64,000 bases of DNA from Nitrospirales bacterium (lineage in GTDB: Bacteria > Nitrospirota > Nitrospiria > Nitrospirales > UBA8639). The DNA is taken from the NCBI GenBank assembly GCA_029261355.1, contig JAJDBM010000026.1, positions 1-64,000 of the forward strand, given 5' to 3'. Position 1 is the first letter of the stretch, and each line of letters begins with the position of its first letter. The position numbers and the translations under genes were made by a program. The notes beneath the pieces were generated by a model that was given only the letters and a program-made list of their open reading frames with translations, ran no database searches and was not told where the DNA came from. Positions 54,089 to 64,000 of this stretch are shown in pieces.

Positions 54089-56785
54089 ATGAAATCAAAG
54101 AAGAACAGCATCACTCCTGAAGAACGACGACTGTATGAATCCAAGAAGCATAAAAAGCATTGGAAGCGTTGGGGGCCGTATTTAAGTGAACGGCAATGGG
54201 GTACGGTTCGAGAGGATTACAGTGCTGATGGATCCGCCTGGGAGTCTTTTCCTCATGAACATGCGCGAATGCGATCCTACCGCTGGGGAGAAGATGGTAT
54301 TGGGGGAATCTGCGATCGACACCAATATCTCTGTTTTGCCCTAGCTCTTTGGAATGGACATGATTCTATTCTCAAAGAGCGTCTCTTTGGACTGACTAAC
54401 CGTGAAGGTAATCATGGAGAAGATGTCAAAGAGTATTACTATTATCTCGATTCAACACCAACCCATTCCTACATGAAGTTTCTGTATAAATATCCACAGC
54501 GTGCCTACCCCTATCGCCAACTTCTTGAAGAAAATCAAACACGTGATCGAGGGGCCAATGAATATGAATTAGTTGATACAGGAATTTTTCAGGAGAATAG
54601 ATATTTTGATGTATTTGTCGAATATGCCAAATCGAGTCCTGAAGATATTGGCATCAAAATCACGGCATATAACCGTGGACCGGATCTTTCTTTTTTAACA
54701 CTTTGTCCAACTTTGTGGTTTCGTAATACCTGGTCGTGGGGCTCTGTTATGGAAAAGCCGGCTCTCAATAAAGGAACATCTTTAATGGGTGCTGGTGTCA
54801 TTGAAGCCCAACATGCCTATTATGGACGACGTTGGCTTCTGTGTGACGGAGATCCCGAGCTGATATTTACTGAAAATGAGTCGAATCTCGAACAGATTTG
54901 GGACCGACCAAATCCAAGTCCATACGTCAAGGATGCGTTTCATCGATATCTCATTCAAAAGGAGTCATATGCCGTTAATCCTGAGTCCATAGGTACCAAA
55001 GCTGCGGCTTGTTATCAGCTTCAGATTCCACCTAATTCCCAGGTAACGATTAACCTTCGTTTGACGGATACGTTGCCAAAAGGGGCCGTATTTGACGAAA
55101 GGTTCTATTCGATTTTTGAAAAACGAAAAATGGAAGCTGATGAATTCTATCAGATGCGATCTCACGGTTTATCCGGCGATGAACAATGTATCCAACGACA
55201 AGCGTTTGCGGGGCTTCTCTGGTCAAAGCAGTTCTACGCCTATGATGTGCGGACCTGGAGCCAAGGAGATTTGATCGGACCACCACCACCTCCTGGTCGA
55301 GACGAAATTCGAAATGGAGGCTGGTCTCACCTGTATAACGCCGATGTTATTTCCATGCCAGATAAGTGGGAATATCCGTGGTATGCCACATGGGACTTGG
55401 CATTTCATTGTATCCCACTCGCACAGATTGACCCAGACTTTGCGAAGGAGCAGCTCCTGCTATTCCTGCGTGAATGGTATATGCATCCGAACGGTCAACT
55501 TCCGGCCTATGAATGGTCCTTTGATGATGTGAATCCTCCGGTGCATGCATGGGCAGCATGGCGAGTCTATAAAATAGAACGACGAATCAATGGGAAAGCG
55601 GATAGAAATTTTCTCGAACAGGTCTTTCACAAGCTGCTTTTGAACTTTACCTGGTGGGTCAATCGAAAAGATCTTGATGGGAAAAACCTTTTCCAGGGAG
55701 GATTTCTTGGCCTGGATAATATTGGGATATTTGATCGCTCGAAACAACTGCCGACGGGGGGGCATTTCGATCAGTCAGATGGAACAAGTTGGATGGCGAT
55801 GTATTGTCTGAATATGTTGGTAATTTCCTTAGAACTTGCCAAAACTAACCTAGCCTATGAGGGTGTCGCTAGTAAGTTTTTCGAACATTTCGTGTACATT
55901 ACCGATGCCATTAATGGGAAAGGGGACGATGGACTTGATATGTGGGATGAAGCCGATGGATTTTATTACGATGTCTTACATCTGCCAAACGGCGAGCACC
56001 AAAAAATGAAAATTCGTTCAATGGTTGGACTCATATCCCTCTTTGCTGTCGAGACCTTAGAGCCTGAGAGTCTAGACGCTTTACCTGGCTTTAAACGGCG
56101 TATGGATTGGTTTTTGGAAAATCGACCTGAATTTCAACGACATGTCGCAACATTGACTCGATCAGATGGAAAGATTCGCCGGATGTTGTCCGTCGTTGGT
56201 GAGGCTCGTCTCTCACGAGTACTTCATGTTTTACTCGATGAACAGGAATTTCTCTCTCCGTATGGAATTCGCTCCTTGTCCAAATATCATCAAGCTCAAC
56301 CTTTTGTGTTTCATGCCAATGATCACGAGTATCGTGTTGGTTATGAACCTGCCGAATCGATGGTGCCAGATTTTGGTGGTAACTCTAATTGGCGTGGTCC
56401 GATTTGGTTCCCTGTAAATTATTTATTAATTGAGTCTCTTCAAAAATATCATCATTTTTTTGGAGAGACTCATCGGATTGAATGTCCGTCAGGCTCAGGG
56501 CGTTTTATGTCGTTTTGGGATGTGGCAGGTGAATTATCTCATCGACTGATCAGCCTTTTCCGTCGGAATGGTGAGAAGCAAAGGCCGGTGAATGGAGGAA
56601 ACATGCAGGGGCAACATGATCCTTACTGGAATGAACTTATTCCATTTTATGAATATTTCCATGGTGATAACGGTGCAGGTCTTGGCGCGAGTCATCAAAC
56701 TGGGTGGACTGCTTTGGTAGCAAAGTTGATGGAGCAATATGCAAAGAAGGAAAATCCACCAGACAACAAAACTGATAAAGTATGA
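54089..56785 (+). CDS. Large GH63-type glycosidase
   Basis: This 898-residue protein has no signal peptide, so it acts in the cytoplasm. It has the (alpha/alpha)6-barrel of GH63/YgjK-like glucosidases with conserved aromatic-acidic blocks ([39 protein letters not shown]) and an N-terminal beta-rich domain (SWGSVMEKP). Such enzymes release glucose or mannose from oligosaccharides or glucosylglycerate-type solutes. It stands alone without other glycan genes; a role in compatible-solute or storage-sugar turnover is a guess. Confidence 0.82.
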   Translation: MKSKKNSITPEERRLYESKKHKKHWKRWGPYLSERQWGTVREDYSADGSAWESFPHEHARMRSYRWGEDGIGGICDRHQYLCFALALWNGHDSILKERLFGLTNREGNHGEDVKEYYYYLDSTPTHSYMKFLYKYPQRAYPYRQLLEENQTRDRGANEYELVDTGIFQENRYFDVFVEYAKSSPEDIGIKITAYNRGPDLSFLTLCPTLWFRNTWSWGSVMEKPALNKGTSLMGAGVIEAQHAYYGRRWLLCDGDPELIFTENESNLEQIWDRPNPSPYVKDAFHRYLIQKESYAVNPESIGTKAAACYQLQIPPNSQVTINLRLTDTLPKGAVFDERFYSIFEKRKMEADEFYQMRSHGLSGDEQCIQRQAFAGLLWSKQFYAYDVRTWSQGDLIGPPPPPGRDEIRNGGWSHLYNADVISMPDKWEYPWYATWDLAFHCIPLAQIDPDFAKEQLLLFLREWYMHPNGQLPAYEWSFDDVNPPVHAWAAWRVYKIERRINGKADRNFLEQVFHKLLLNFTWWVNRKDLDGKNLFQGGFLGLDNIGIFDRSKQLPTGGHFDQSDGTSWMAMYCLNMLVISLELAKTNLAYEGVASKFFEHFVYITDAINGKGDDGLDMWDEADGFYYDVLHLPNGEHQKMKIRSMVGLISLFAVETLEPESLDALPGFKRRMDWFLENRPEFQRHVATLTRSDGKIRRMLSVVGEARLSRVLHVLLDEQEFLSPYGIRSLSKYHQAQPFVFHANDHEYRVGYEPAESMVPDFGGNSNWRGPIWFPVNYLLIESLQKYHHFFGETHRIECPSGSGRFMSFWDVAGELSHRLISLFRRNGEKQRPVNGGNMQGQHDPYWNELIPFYEYFHGDNGAGLGASHQTGWTALVAKLMEQYAKKENPPDNKTDKV

Positions 56786-56882
56786 GCATAACTCGTTCTT
56801 CTAAAGGATCAGTTTTCTAGTGATGCGGTAGCGAATCAACGGAGACGGTTGGCTTGCGCTCAATTTACGGTCATGAGAGTTC

Positions 56883-58145
56883 CTACTGCGATGCCTTGCC
56901 GGTTAATCGTTCCAGTTCCGTGAGTGCGATTGAGAGATCATATTTCGCACGTGCATACTCTAATTGAGTTTCCCTGAGAATTCGTTGGGTATCAAGGACA
57001 TCTAAGAGACTTGTTTCCCCAAATTTAAAACTAACTTGAGCAATTCGCAGTGCTTCTCTGGCTTGTTTGAGTAGACCATTCTCATATGTCGAAATTTGCG
57101 CTGCTGCTACCTTAGAGTTTTGGACATGATGTGCAATTCCTCGTTGGATTTGTGTTCGTGTTTCCCGTAGTCTAGCTTCTTCCTGTCTCATCCTTCCTTG
57201 AGCCTGAGCTATCTCTCCCTGACGTTGATCCCATAACGGAATGGGAACAGAAATCCCCCCAAGAAATGATTCTCGTCCGATATCCCTCTGATAACTACCA
57301 TTGATGGTGATGTTGGGGATTCGTGCGTGGCGTTCGCGCCGATGCTGCTCTCGGGCCTCTTCTAGGCGCTGTTGCCCTTTTAGTAGAGCTGGATGCGTTA
57401 GGAAGGCTTGGTTGGAAAGAGTGGTGCTATCAAGGTCGTCGAATGTTGTTTGGAATGTTCCTTGTATCGAAAACTCATTACTGAGTTCTCCTGCGGTCAA
57501 GCTATTGAGGGTCGCTTTGGCAGAACGAACAGTTCCTACAGTTCGTATTAATTCTTTTTGCACCTTTAACGCTTCGACTTCTATCTTCACCGCTTCAAAG
57601 GGCGGAGCCTCTCCGGCTTTGACTCGGGCTTTGATGGCTTGGGTTAATTGTTTGACCGTCTCGATATTTTCTCTGGCTAGTGATACTTCTTGTTTTCGTA
57701 GCAGCAAATTATAAAATCCGTTTTTAATTTGTGCAATCACATTCAGTTTGGTTTCAGCGAGTTCAGCCTCAGCACTCTTTACGCCTGCTTTAGTTGCTTG
57801 TTTCTGAGCATTGCGTGTGCCTGGCCACTCCAATGGCTGACTGAGCGTGATATATCGTTCCGTAATCGAAGTGCTCATCGATGGATCCCTGATAGAACCA
57901 CGACCACCTTGAAAACTAATCGTAGGATTCGGATAGGCTTTGGCCTGTAAGACTTTTCCTTCTTTTTGTTCGACAATACTCTGTCCTTCAGCAATGACTG
58001 GGTTTTGTCGTAATGCGATGGCGACAATGCCATCGAGGGTAAAGGTTGTCGTATTTTGAGGGGTTGAACCGACTGAATCGTCTGCGAGTGCATGGATGGC
58101 CCCACTCATCAGTAGTAGGTAGAAGAGAATTATCAGAATACGCAT
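56883..58145 (-). CDS. czcC: TolC-family outer-membrane efflux protein (CzcC-like)
   Basis: This 420-residue exported protein has a signal peptide (ILIILFYLLLMSGAIHALA) and two OEP helical-repeat regions (QNPVIAEGQSIVEQKE near 45; VSFKFGETSLLDVLDTQR near 380). It forms the outer-membrane channel of the tripartite pump and is the last gene of the czc operon, 33 bases after the RND pump. Confidence 0.9.
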   Translation of the reverse strand: MRILIILFYLLLMSGAIHALADDSVGSTPQNTTTFTLDGIVAIALRQNPVIAEGQSIVEQKEGKVLQAKAYPNPTISFQGGRGSIRDPSMSTSITERYITLSQPLEWPGTRNAQKQATKAGVKSAEAELAETKLNVIAQIKNGFYNLLLRKQEVSLARENIETVKQLTQAIKARVKAGEAPPFEAVKIEVEALKVQKELIRTVGTVRSAKATLNSLTAGELSNEFSIQGTFQTTFDDLDSTTLSNQAFLTHPALLKGQQRLEEAREQHRRERHARIPNITINGSYQRDIGRESFLGGISVPIPLWDQRQGEIAQAQGRMRQEEARLRETRTQIQRGIAHHVQNSKVAAAQISTYENGLLKQAREALRIAQVSFKFGETSLLDVLDTQRILRETQLEYARAKYDLSIALTELERLTGKASQ

Positions 58146-58178
58146 GGTGTGATTCTTTCTTTCAGGTCAGCCCTCAAA

Positions 58179-61100
58179 TTATTGTGTTGTCGTCGTAACT
58201 TCTATGTTCTTCGGAGAGTCAATCGACTGTGGCGGTCGGACGATCATCCCATATAAGGATGGTATGACTAATAAGGTCAATGCCGTGGAGGTCAACAGTC
58301 CTCCTATGACCACCGTGGCGAGTGGGCGCTGGACCTCAGCGCCCATGCTTGTTGCGATCGCCATCGGCAAAAATCCAAGGCTGGCGACCAATGCGGTCAT
58401 CAGCACTGGCCGAAGGCGATCCATCGATCCTTGAGTGACAGCCTCTTGAATGGAAAGTCCCTGAGTTTCTAATGCACGAATTCGACTGACGAGGACGACT
58501 CCGTTTAACACCGCGATTCCAAATAAGGCGATGCAGCCGATCATGGCAGAGATGCTCAGTGGAAGCCCACGCATCCAAAGTGCAAAGAGACCACCAGAGA
58601 AAGCTAACGGCACATTTAAAAAAATGAGTAAAGCCGGTCTTAGGGCGCCGAAAATGACTGATAAGATGGCAATGATCATGAGCAATGTGATGGGGATGAT
58701 TATCGCTAAGCGATTGGTGGCAGTGAGCAAATGTTCGAATTGACCACCCCATTCAATATAATAGCCGGTGGGGAGATTCACCGAGTTTTTAATCTGTTGT
58801 TGTGCTTCGGTGACAAATGACGCAAGGTCTCGTCCGCGAATATTGACTTCCACCATGAGTCGTCGTTGTATATTTTCCCTGCTAATTTGCGCGAGGCCTT
58901 CATCGACTTGAATGGTGGCCACTCGTGAGAGTGGTACAAGTTCTCCATGGGCAGTCGGGATGAGAATGTTTCCGAGTGCCGTGGGAGTGGCTGAGGCCTC
59001 ATCTGCAAGTCGAACAATGAGATCAAACCTGCGTTGTCCTTGAAAGACGGTCCCTACTGTTTGTCCGACTCTTGCTGCTTGGACGATGGTCAAGACATCC
59101 TTTGCATTCAGACCATATCGCCCAATTTGATCACGATCCACTATGACTCGAATTCTTGGAATCCCCGTGACTTGCTCGATTTGAATATCTTCAGCTCCAT
59201 CAATCTGTTCCAGTATGTGAGCCACTTGCTCACCATGAGTACGCAAGACATCCATATCCTCACCGAATATTTTAATTGCCAGATCCGAGCGTGACCCAGA
59301 AATGAGTTCGTTAAAGCGCATTTCTATCGGTTGTGTAAATCCTAATTTTACACTGGGAACTGCTTTGAGTATGGCAGCACTCATGATCTCAATGAGCCTA
59401 TCTTTCGTGGTTGCCGTGCTCCATTCATCGAAGGGCTTCAGCAGCACAAAGACATCAGATAATTCAATGCCCATGACATCGGTCGCGACTTCAGGACTTC
59501 CGGTACGTGTGACGACTTGTGTGACTTCAGGGAACTGTCGTACCGCACGTTCGACCGCCAGAGCGGTTTCGACTGATTCACTCATCGATATACTTGGGAG
59601 TCGCCAAACTTGAATGGCCATATCGCCTTCTTCTAATTGCGGCAAAAATTCAATGCCAAGTCGCCCTCCAATGAGAAGACTCACGATGAAGAGCATGATA
59701 GCTGGAATAACAACCAGGCTTGGCCGAGACAGGGAAAACTGTAAACATGGTCGATAGAGTCGACGGGCTTGACGTATGAGCCAAGTTTCCTTCTGATTGG
59801 TTTTTGCACGGCCAAACCAATATGCGAGAACTGGCACCCCGGCGATGGCAAAGAGTAATGAACCAACCAACGCTAAAATAACGGTAATGGCCATGGGGCG
59901 AAACATTTTCCCTTCGACACCAAGAAGAGTCAGAATGGGGATATACACTAAAATGATGATGCCGATTGCAAAGATGATTGGGCGTAACACTTCTTTTGCC
60001 GCCTTTTCGACCACCGCATGTTTTTCTTTTTTTGAAACATCACCAGCATCCCCGAGTCTTCGAAGAATGTTGTCAATCATGACCACAGATCCATCAACCA
60101 GAAGACCAAAGTCAATCGCACCTAAGCTCATGAGATTGCCAGACAATCCTGCTTGATACATGCCGGTAAAGGCCAGCAACATAGACATGGGAATGGCCAT
60201 GGCCACGATCAGGCCGGCGCGCAAATCACCAAGGAATAAGAATAAGATGGCAATGACTAAGAGGCCGCCTTCTAAGAGGTTATTTCTCACTGTTCGAATG
60301 ACCTTATCGACAAACAGCGTTCGGTCGTAATAGGGTTCAATCAAGACTCCAGGTGGAAGGGTCGATTGAATGTCAGCAACTCGTTGTTTTACGTTCGCTA
60401 CCACCTGATGTGCATTCGCACCGGCGAGCATTTGCACCATTCCAATCACCGTTTCACTTTCACCCATTCGTGAAGCCGATCCAATACGTAACGCTGCCCC
60501 TTCTTTCACTGTTCCGATATCTTTTACAAAAATTGGCACACCATGTGGTCCATGGTTGATCACAATCTTTTCTAAGTCTCCGATATTCTTGGCGAGCGCT
60601 TCCCCCTTGATGAGATAATGTTCGCGTTCATGTTCGATATAGCCACCACCAGCCAATGCATTATTCTGTTCAAGAGATTCAAAGACCTGCTTGAGTGAAA
60701 GCTTGAATGCCAAGAGTTTTCCCGGATCGACGACTACTTGAAATTGTTTCGTTTCGCCTCCCCAGATATTGACTTCAACAACACCAGACACCGTCTGAAG
60801 ACGAGGAGAAATATTCCACTCCAACAGCGTGCGTAACTCCATGGGACTGTACTCCTCACCACGGAGTGTAAATTGATACACTTCACCAAGCCCAGTTGTG
60901 AGAGGCCCCATCATCGGTCTGCCATATTCAACAGGAATTTGTTCAACCGCCAATGTCAGTCGCTCGTTGACGAGTTGGCGAACAAAGTACAGGTCCAGCT
61001 TTTCATTGAATATTGCCGTGACGGCAGACAGGCCATATCGTGATACTGATCGAACTTCTTGCAACCCAGGAAGTCCACTCAGCGATGTTTCAATCGGAAA

Positions 61101-61295
61101 CGTGACAAATTGTTCCACCTCAACGGGGCCTAATGCTGGAGAGCGGGTGAGTATTTGTACTTGGACAGGCGTGAGGTCTGGGACTGCGTCGATGCTGAGA
61201 TTATTCAAAGACCATATGCCACTCATTGTGACAAGTAGGAGTGCGATGAGAGTGAAAAATCGATATTGAAGAGAGAGAGTGAGTAATCGTTCCAT
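58179..61295 (-). CDS. czcA: RND heavy-metal efflux pump (CzcA-like)
   Basis: This 1038-residue inner-membrane proton antiporter has twelve helices and two large periplasmic loops. The heavy-metal RND signature AIDFGLLVDGSVVMIDN in helix 4 includes the acidic residues needed for transport of divalent metals (zinc, cobalt, cadmium) rather than drugs. Other family blocks are WNISPRLQTVSGV and PIEMRFNELISGSRSD. It is flanked by czcB and czcC on the same strand at 17 and 33 bases, so the operon is complete. Confidence 0.92.
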   Translation of the reverse strand: MERLLTLSLQYRFFTLIALLLVTMSGIWSLNNLSIDAVPDLTPVQVQILTRSPALGPVEVEQFVTFPIETSLSGLPGLQEVRSVSRYGLSAVTAIFNEKLDLYFVRQLVNERLTLAVEQIPVEYGRPMMGPLTTGLGEVYQFTLRGEEYSPMELRTLLEWNISPRLQTVSGVVEVNIWGGETKQFQVVVDPGKLLAFKLSLKQVFESLEQNNALAGGGYIEHEREHYLIKGEALAKNIGDLEKIVINHGPHGVPIFVKDIGTVKEGAALRIGSASRMGESETVIGMVQMLAGANAHQVVANVKQRVADIQSTLPPGVLIEPYYDRTLFVDKVIRTVRNNLLEGGLLVIAILFLFLGDLRAGLIVAMAIPMSMLLAFTGMYQAGLSGNLMSLGAIDFGLLVDGSVVMIDNILRRLGDAGDVSKKEKHAVVEKAAKEVLRPIIFAIGIIILVYIPILTLLGVEGKMFRPMAITVILALVGSLLFAIAGVPVLAYWFGRAKTNQKETWLIRQARRLYRPCLQFSLSRPSLVVIPAIMLFIVSLLIGGRLGIEFLPQLEEGDMAIQVWRLPSISMSESVETALAVERAVRQFPEVTQVVTRTGSPEVATDVMGIELSDVFVLLKPFDEWSTATTKDRLIEIMSAAILKAVPSVKLGFTQPIEMRFNELISGSRSDLAIKIFGEDMDVLRTHGEQVAHILEQIDGAEDIQIEQVTGIPRIRVIVDRDQIGRYGLNAKDVLTIVQAARVGQTVGTVFQGQRRFDLIVRLADEASATPTALGNILIPTAHGELVPLSRVATIQVDEGLAQISRENIQRRLMVEVNIRGRDLASFVTEAQQQIKNSVNLPTGYYIEWGGQFEHLLTATNRLAIIIPITLLMIIAILSVIFGALRPALLIFLNVPLAFSGGLFALWMRGLPLSISAMIGCIALFGIAVLNGVVLVSRIRALETQGLSIQEAVTQGSMDRLRPVLMTALVASLGFLPMAIATSMGAEVQRPLATVVIGGLLTSTALTLLVIPSLYGMIVRPPQSIDSPKNIEVTTTTQ

Positions 61296-61312
61296 ATGTC
61301 GTATCTCGAAAA

Positions 61313-62476
61313 TTAGTGTCCTTCAATGGATTCTTGGAGTAAGGCATTTTTTAAATCGAATACACCGGCTGTGACGATTGAGTCCCCCAATGTAATCCCA
61401 TTCTTTACTTCGACAAGACCACCCCCTTCTTGCCCAAAATCAATCGCAACAAAATGGTAGCCTGTTTCGCGTTCCACAAAAACACCACGCACGCCATCCA
61501 CCATCGTTACGGCTGAACTGGATATTGAGAGCATCGGGAGTTGTTCGTCGATGAGTCGAACATCGATATATTCGTTAGGCTTTAATTGGCCACCTGTGTT
61601 GTTGACATCAAATCGAAATCGAATCGTTCTTGTTGCTTCTTCTGCAACAGGAGAAATATATGAGAGTTTGGCTTGAATCGGAAGGCCTCCTCGTGGAACA
61701 ACTTCTCCTTGATCGCCTTCTTTAAAACGGCGAGCTTGTTCAATGGGGAGCTCAGCAAAGACCCACACTCGACTCGTATCGATAATTTCGAACAGGTTTT
61801 CTTCAGCTGCAACGCCTTGCCCCAATACCGCGTCCTGATGAACAATCGTGCCACTGAGTGGTGCTCGCAGAATGTATGTATGTCCTTCAAGGTGGCTTCC
61901 ATGTTCAAGGTCATTTAATTCTTCTGCTGTCAGTCCCATGTTCAGTAACTTTTCTCGAACATGTTGAAATACGGCCTGGGCTTCGATTGACTGTCCACGA
62001 TCTTCTAGGAACCGTCTCTGAGATACAATGTTCTCATCTAACAACTGTTGTGTCCGTTCAAAATTAGATTTGGCCACATCAGTTTTGGCTTTCCCAACTA
62101 AGTATTCCTGAATCAACTCATCCAACTTCAGACTTTCAATGGCTGCTAACGGCTGTCCTTTGGTGACACGATCCCCTAGTGTGCTCAAGAGCTTATCGAT
62201 TTGCCCTGGAATACGAGAAGAAACTTTGGCCACGAGAGCGAGATCGGGAGCCACATGACCTGGTGCTGAAATGACATGCGGGGTGAGTTGTTCGATGGCA
62301 TGTTCGGTACGAATCCGTTCACGTGATTTCTCGGGAACATGTGTCAGGGCTATAGCATTTGCAATTGAGTCGGTAGACGGTATTGCGGTTTCTGTCTCTG
62401 TTGCCGGCTGACTTGAATTTGGACTTTCGGTACAACTGGCTAAGAGCAATACTGTGAACAGTAATAAATGAATCAT
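61313..62476 (-). CDS. czcB: Membrane-fusion lipoprotein (CzcB-like)
   Basis: This 387-residue adaptor has a lipobox (LLLASC) and periplasmic hairpin. The barrel-sandwich halves flank a coiled coil: SRIPGQIDKLLSTLGDRVTKG and APLSGTIVHQDAVLGQGVAAEE in pattern, then a C-terminal beta region (VVRVER-like ETGYHFVAI). It links CzcA to CzcC. It is the first pump gene and lies 118 bases after the His-rich gene. Confidence 0.9.
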   Translation of the reverse strand: MIHLLLFTVLLLASCTESPNSSQPATETETAIPSTDSIANAIALTHVPEKSRERIRTEHAIEQLTPHVISAPGHVAPDLALVAKVSSRIPGQIDKLLSTLGDRVTKGQPLAAIESLKLDELIQEYLVGKAKTDVAKSNFERTQQLLDENIVSQRRFLEDRGQSIEAQAVFQHVREKLLNMGLTAEELNDLEHGSHLEGHTYILRAPLSGTIVHQDAVLGQGVAAEENLFEIIDTSRVWVFAELPIEQARRFKEGDQGEVVPRGGLPIQAKLSYISPVAEEATRTIRFRFDVNNTGGQLKPNEYIDVRLIDEQLPMLSISSSAVTMVDGVRGVFVERETGYHFVAIDFGQEGGGLVEVKNGITLGDSIVTAGVFDLKNALLQESIEGH

Positions 62477-62593
62477 GTGTCTATTCTCATTATGAACGCG
62501 AGACGCAAGAGATCTTCAAGCGGTCAAATAGTAAAAGTGATCTTTAGCCAGAAGGCTTCAAGTTCACGACGTTGAGGAGATTTAGGCACGAGC

Positions 62594-63070
62594 CTACATT
62601 AAAGAGATTGGGGGAGGACGGATAGGGGAAAGTGGAGCTGAACGTTGAAAAGGAGGTGACTGTTGGGATGAAGGAGGGAGAGCTGCAGAGGATAATTGAA
62701 GAGAAGACGAATGTGTATGTGGGATGAGAAACGTGAAAGGGGTCTGATTTATAGACGAATCATTTGGTGAACCGCCTAAAAGTGAAAATCCAATTTCATC
62801 ATGAGTGTGCAGATGTGCCTGAGTCTGATGACAATGGGTAGGTCCCTCTTTATCAATTTCAGGTGTGTGGGGGCGGTCGTCTATGTGATTGTGAAATTCA
62901 CATGCGAGATCTTGGGAGAACACAGAATGAAAGAGTCCACCATGTTGGTGTTCTTGTGCCCCATGTGCATGATCGGCTTCTGGATGAACATGGACTAATG
63001 GAATGGCTACTAGCCATAACATTAACCACACTCGTGATAATTGTGTGATTATTTTGGTGAGGTGCGGCAT
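62594..63070 (-). CDS. His-rich exported protein before the czc operon
   Basis: This 158-residue protein has a signal peptide (VWLMLWLVAIPLVHVHP) and a mature part with dense histidines (HVHPEADHAHGAQEHQHGG, CHQTQAHLHTHD), a pattern used for metal storage or delivery. The tail is rich in serine and proline. Proteins of this type are often the first gene of czc operons, acting as periplasmic metal sponges. It is the likely first cistron of the efflux operon. Confidence 0.75.
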   Translation of the reverse strand: MPHLTKIITQLSRVWLMLWLVAIPLVHVHPEADHAHGAQEHQHGGLFHSVFSQDLACEFHNHIDDRPHTPEIDKEGPTHCHQTQAHLHTHDEIGFSLLGGSPNDSSINQTPFTFLIPHTHSSSLQLSSAALPPSSQQSPPFQRSAPLSPIRPPPISLM

Positions 63071-63099
63071 AGAGTCTGCGTGTTAAGAATGCGTGAAGT

Positions 63100-63123
63100 G
63101 ACCTCACTATAATAACAGGTCAT
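63100..63123. promoter_or_regulatory. Inverted repeat over the promoter of the His-rich/czc genes
   Basis: TGACCT and AGGTCA, 12 bases apart, lie 30 bases upstream of the His-rich gene, with a TATTAT-like -10 element between them on the minus strand. It could be a site for a metal-responsive repressor or MerR-type regulator. No regulator gene is in the window. Confidence 0.4.
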
Positions 63124-63191
63124 AGGGGCTATTGCTATTGTTCCAATGACAGGGCAGGGGAAGTCGTAGGAAAAGATGAATGCCAAATCCC

Positions 63192-64000
63192 TCAGCGAGA
63201 TAATGCCATGACAGCGATATCTGCGTTGAGATTAGGATTATCCGTAATCTCAGTCCCAGTCTGTGAGTCAACGTAAATAGCCTGTTCGATGAAAATACCG
63301 CGCTGTTTGCAGAGTTCCTGAAAATCAAGAATAGACGGGAATCTGCGATTGGGCGTGTTGTGCCAATCGTACGCATAGAGCCCTTCTTCTTTTGGTAATC
63401 GCCCTTCCTTCATGAACATCTCCCGTAACGGGCGATGTGCAAAATTCGGGAAACTCACGATTCCCAGTCGAGCAATACGAACAATCTCGTTAAGTACATC
63501 GCTGACTCCTACGATTGATTGAAGGGTTTGTGAGAGCAGCGCAATCTCGAAGCTTTGATTCGGGAGGGCTGCGATTCCCTTGTTCAGGTCAGCATGGAGA
63601 ACCTCAATTCCTCGTGCCACGCATTTGGCGACTTCTGCTTGATCTCGCTCGATACCGAGTAGTGGTGTATGGCCGCGTTCTCGAAGAATCGATAATAATT
63701 CACCGTTTCCGCAGCCAAGGTCAACCACACTGGCTCTGCTTGGCATCAGTCTTAGGATCATGTCATAGTCGAGACGCTGTGTGTGGAAAATGCTCGTGGG
63801 TTCGTCAACTCGTGGTTCGTTGGCAATGCTGATGGTTCGGTTTTCGCCTCCTGCATTGGCTAGAAATGTGGCTATCATCTGGCCGCCTAACTGCATGTTG
63901 TCTTCAAGCAGAAACGAATCATGGCCAGCGTGACTTTCAATTTCGCAATAACTCACAGATTTTGATTGAGCCACGAGTGCATCAACGAGCCGACGAGAGG
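63192..64000 (-). CDS. metXW: MetX-MetW fusion, partial at window edge
   Basis: The last 50 codons at the right edge encode the C-terminus of homoserine O-acetyltransferase (SRRLVDAL, VSYCEIESHAGHDSFLLE with the catalytic His). The frame then passes through a 20-residue linker into the complete MetW domain: VVDLGCGNGELLSIL, LLSQTLQSI and YDWHNTPNRRF, ending at 63192. MetX makes O-acetylhomoserine, and MetW is a methyltransferase-fold partner required for its activity in some bacteria. A single-frame fusion is visible; the start lies outside the window. A GTG at 63974 could alternatively start a separate protein, but that begins inside the MetX domain. Confidence 0.85.
   Translation of the reverse strand, partial: SRRLVDALVAQSKSVSYCEIESHAGHDSFLLEDNMQLGGQMIATFLANAGGENRTISIANEPRVDEPTSIFHTQRLDYDMILRLMPSRASVVDLGCGNGELLSILRERGHTPLLGIERDQAEVAKCVARGIEVLHADLNKGIAALPNQSFEIALLSQTLQSIVGVSDVLNEIVRIARLGIVSFPNFAHRPLREMFMKEGRLPKEEGLYAYDWHNTPNRRFPSILDFQELCKQRGIFIEQAIYVDSQTGTEITDNPNLNADIAVMALSR

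Overview
The window looks like the chromosome of a Gram-negative, respiratory, probably chemolithotrophic bacterium. It encodes many periplasmic c-type cytochromes, a sulfite:cytochrome c oxidoreductase, a persulfide-dioxygenase/rhodanese protein, tandem universal stress proteins, a CzcCBA efflux system, an outer-membrane DUF1207 protein and a MetX-MetW fusion. This mix is reminiscent of Nitrospira-like Nitrospirota, but that is inference: no rRNA, tRNA or nitrite oxidoreductase gene is present to settle it. I see no insertion sequence, prophage, CRISPR array or tRNA.

Layout. (1) 0-6 kb is accessory DNA: a haloalkane dehalogenase with a divergent MarR regulator and its likely operator, then decaying genes (MarR, ABC solute-binding protein and short-chain dehydrogenase, all broken by stops or frameshifts). 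(2) 6-16.8 kb, all on the minus strand: relics of a lost [NiFe]-hydrogenase locus (a hydrogenase gamma fragment fused to hypE at 6.5-7.2 kb, and a beta-subunit relic at 16.0-16.8 kb) flank an intact periplasmic electron-transfer module. That module is SorAB, mono-, di- and tetraheme cytochromes, a secreted protein, and a PAS-PAS histidine kinase with a response regulator. A disulfide-reductase/rhodanese gene in the middle has lost its centre. (3) 16.8-41 kb is a stress and energy island: five tandem universal stress proteins, Hsp20, cupredoxin, a beta-CASP RNase-like enzyme, an NtrC/NtrB pair, a CDF transporter, a CPA2 antiporter, a macro-domain protein, a pentapeptide-repeat protein, CBS proteins, a CstB-like protein, CbpA/CbpM, an MtfA-like peptidase and small cytochromes. 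(4) 41-54 kb is a looser region with a membrane cytochrome b-like/pentaheme pair, a (CTGT)11 microsatellite, several broken genes, a sixth universal stress protein, an orphan sigma54 activator and a DegP-type protease. (5) 54-64 kb holds a large GH63-type glycosidase, the czcCBA operon with a His-rich secreted protein, and metX-metW running off the end.

Unifying signal. Seven good matches, and three weaker ones, to the sigma54 -24/-12 promoter lie upstream of the response regulator, tetraheme cytochrome, hsp20, USP/RNase, antiporter/CDF, cbpA and an Sll1863-like stress gene. Two sigma54 activators are encoded in the same window. I infer one sigma54 regulon linking redox or energy state to stress proteins, inside which a hydrogenase operon has been lost. 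About ten broken genes, with all three stop codons among the lesions, show active gene decay.
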